A stretch of DNA of 64,000 nucleotides, taken from Streptomyces sp. NBC_01232 (GTDB lineage Bacteria; Actinomycetota; Actinomycetes; Streptomycetales; Streptomycetaceae). Made by a program: the position numbers and the translations under genes. The DNA lies in assembly GCF_035989885.1 (NCBI RefSeq), contig NZ_CP108518.1:1054001-1118000 (forward strand), written 5' to 3'. Shown here one piece after another: positions 62,817 to 64,000 of the stretch. Under the pieces are notes generated by a model, which worked only from the letters and a program-made list of their open reading frames with translations, was not told the origin of the DNA and made no database searches. Numbering within the stretch: position 1 is the stretch's first letter; each line of letters opens with the position of its first letter.

Positions 62817-63203
62817 CTACGGGCGGCCGCGCAGGGATTCGATCTCGCGCCGTTCGCGCTTCGTCGGGCGGCCCGCGCCGCGGTCGCGGATACCGACCAC
62901 GGCGGCCTCGACGGGGGTCGGCGGCGGCGGGCTGTTGTCGATCAGGCATTCGGCGGCGACGGGCGCGCCCACCCGCTTGGACACGGGCCGCTTGACGACG
63001 ACGATCCGCTCGCGCCCCGCGTGGAAGAGCCTCACCTCGTCCCCCGCGCGCACCGGCTGCGCCGGCTTGGCGCGCTCCCCGTTGACCTTCACGTGGCCCG
63101 CCCGGCAGGCGGTCGCCGCGGTCGAGCGGGTCTTGGTCAGGCGCACGGACCAGATCCACGCGTCGACCCGCACCGTGCCCGTTCCCGTTACCTCATCAGC
63201 CAT
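62817..63203 (-). CDS. S4-domain RNA-binding protein (HslR-like)
   Basis: A 128-aa protein with an S4 domain at the N-terminus (VRVDAWIWSVRLTKTRSTAATACRAGHVKVNGERAKPAQPVRAGDEVRL) and a basic C-terminal tail (GRPTKRERREIESLRGR). Hsp15/HslR-type proteins rescue stalled 50S subunits after heat stress. Faces dhaM in convergent orientation with 49 bases between. Confidence 0.9.
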   Translation of the reverse strand: MADEVTGTGTVRVDAWIWSVRLTKTRSTAATACRAGHVKVNGERAKPAQPVRAGDEVRLFHAGRERIVVVKRPVSKRVGAPVAAECLIDNSPPPPTPVEAAVVGIRDRGAGRPTKRERREIESLRGRP

Positions 63204-63246
63204 GCCCCGACTCTAGCGAGACGGGTGCGGCAGAGCGGAACGAGTT

Positions 63247-63282
63247 TTGGCAGATGCGCCAACAGGCATGGCATCTGCCATG
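63247..63282 (+). promoter_or_regulatory. Paired palindromes upstream of HTH-TOBE gene
   Basis: TTGGC-N6-GCCAA (63247-63262) and CATGGCA-TC-TGCCATG (63267-63282) lie 55-90 bases before the ATG at 63338. They share the GGCA core and could form operators of the regulator. Confidence 0.55.
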
Positions 63283-63337
63283 GAGATCAGGCCAAGAGAA
63301 TTGCAAATGCGCCACATGAAGGCCTACGTTGTCGCCC

Positions 63338-63733
63338 ATGCAGTCCTACACCATCGGACAGGCAGCACGTCTGCTGGGCGTCAGCCCGGACACCGCGCGC
63401 CGCTGGGCCGACGCAGGCCGCGTCGTGACCCATCGCGACGAGGGCGGCCGACGCCTGATCAACGGGCGCGATCTGGCCGCCTTCTCCGTCGAAGTGGGCC
63501 AGGGCGCCCACACGGAGGACGGGGAACCGTACACCTCGGCCCGCAATGCCTTCCCCGGGATCGTCACGGCCGTCAAGCTCGGCGACGTGGCCGCCCAGGT
63601 CGAGATCCAGGCAGGTCCCCACCGTCTGGTCTCCCTGCTCACCCGTGAGGCCGTCGAGGAGCTCGGGCTGGAGGTCGGCATGCAGGCCACCGCCCGCGTG
63701 AAGTCCACCAGCGTGCACATCGACCGCACCTGA
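63338..63733 (+). CDS. HTH-TOBE molybdate-type regulator
   Basis: A 131-aa protein: MerR-like HTH (YTIGQAARLLGVSPDTARRWADAGRVVTHRDEGGRRLINGRDLAAF) followed by a TOBE/molybdopterin-binding domain (SARNAFPGIVTAVKLGDVAAQVEIQAG ... LTREAVEELGLEVGMQATARVKSTSVHI). This arrangement matches ModE-like regulators that sense molybdate or tungstate. ATG 63338 is preferred over GTG 63329, though neither has a good SD. Followed by a lipoprotein gene, as expected in mod loci. Confidence 0.9.
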   Translation: MQSYTIGQAARLLGVSPDTARRWADAGRVVTHRDEGGRRLINGRDLAAFSVEVGQGAHTEDGEPYTSARNAFPGIVTAVKLGDVAAQVEIQAGPHRLVSLLTREAVEELGLEVGMQATARVKSTSVHIDRT

Positions 63734-63916
63734 CCCGGCCGGTGCCGCACGCCGCGCACCCGCGGCATCCCGCACCACCCGCTCAGCATCACCGACGTCC
63801 CCACCCGCCCGGCGTCACCGACCGTCCCCACCCGCTCCGCCCGTCACCGGCGCGGGTCACCACCACGCGGTACCGGCACCCGGCCGGCCGCCGACCCGAC
63901 CGAGGAGCACCTGCTC

Positions 63917-64000
63917 ATGTCCCCGATCACGTTCCGCCGTACCGCCGCCGCCGCGCTGACCGCCGCCCTGCTCGTACCGCTGGCCGCCTGCGGCAAGAAC
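63917..64000 (+). CDS. Lipoprotein, probably molybdate-binding ModA (partial)
   Basis: The first 28 codons of a gene that runs off the window: FRRTAAAALTAALLVPLAACGKN has a basic start, hydrophobic core and lipobox LAAC, so the product is a lipoprotein. A molybdate ABC-transporter solute-binding protein is inferred from the preceding HTH-TOBE regulator; the residues seen do not prove it. Confidence 0.6.
   Translation, partial: MSPITFRRTAAAALTAALLVPLAACGKN

Overview
The window is high-GC actinobacterial chromosome with strong third-position GC bias, many GTG starts and Streptomyces-typical families (DUF5133, DUF6479, DUF6286, DUF4235, Streptomyces-order gvp genes, many SpoIIE/RsbW/STAS proteins). 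It reads as a Streptomyces accessory stress island: almost no housekeeping genes, many regulatory and envelope or cytoplasmic stress genes, and scattered gene relics (IS110- and IS5-type transposases, two broken DNA ligases, NlpC/P60, AraC, antiporter, cold-shock and alcohol dehydrogenase pieces).

Layout. 1-1.6 kb: cobalamin riboswitch followed by cbtB-cbtA (cobalt uptake). 1.7-8.4 kb: a large unknown protein, a MoxR-type AAA+ ATPase, a metallopeptidase/VWA-like protein, an RNA 2',3'-cyclic phosphodiesterase, a CHAT-protease gene with a frame break, and a small Cys-rich protein. 8.4-9.3 kb: decayed gene pieces. 9.4-12.4 kb: small membrane-protein operon (holin-like, DUF3618-like, DUF4235) and a YihY/BrkB protein. 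13.2-19.2 kb: type II NADH dehydrogenase, a three-gene overlapping set (methyltransferase, CDGSH Fe-S protein, haem-oxygenase-like iron enzyme) and a large-subunit catalase. 19.7-20.5 kb: a CBM48 mini-protein and a protein that looks like an ADF/cofilin homologue. 20.5-25.9 kb: two mirrored copies of a GAF-SpoIIE phosphatase plus RsbW-type kinase module around an emfourin-like inhibitor and a DUF5133 protein, then a STAS protein. 26-34 kb: ligase relic, small stress proteins, SRPBCC plus phytoene-desaturase-like oxidoreductase, hemerythrin, DUF6479, DUF2231 and PRC-barrel proteins. 34.2-39 kb: ATP-grasp ligase, second DUF5133 protein, and a STAS/RsbP-like/RsbQ-like energy-stress module. 39-46 kb: PhoD-type phosphatase, relics, DUF3618-like protein, Rpf-like transglycosylase. 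46-48 kb: Hsp20, an unknown protein, and a TetR regulator with paired palindromes upstream. 48.3-54.5 kb: compact eight-gene gas-vesicle operon (gvpO-A-F-G-J-L-S-K) divergent from a polyampholytic histone-like protein and an SRPBCC protein with an acidic tail. 54.6-59.3 kb: CsbD, an AmaP/DUF6286/Asp23 envelope operon, divergent from an ECF sigma factor, a zinc-motif/Asp23-like candidate anti-sigma factor and another Asp23-like protein. 59.9-60.5 kb: GlsB/YeaQ protein and a second CsbD. 60.7-62.8 kb: dhaK-dhaL-dhaM. 62.8-64 kb: S4 RNA-binding protein, HTH-TOBE molybdate-type regulator and the start of a lipoprotein, probably ModA.

Taken together, phosphatase/kinase/STAS partner switches, an RsbQ/RsbP-type energy sensor and an ECF sigma system sit next to likely outputs: catalase, Hsp20, CsbD, hemerythrin, gas vesicles and Asp23 proteins. 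The most unusual items are the ADF/cofilin-like protein (20116-20517), the zinc-motif Asp23-like protein behind the ECF sigma factor, and the overlapping methyltransferase/CDGSH/diiron-like trio. All homology calls come from reading motifs; no search was run.
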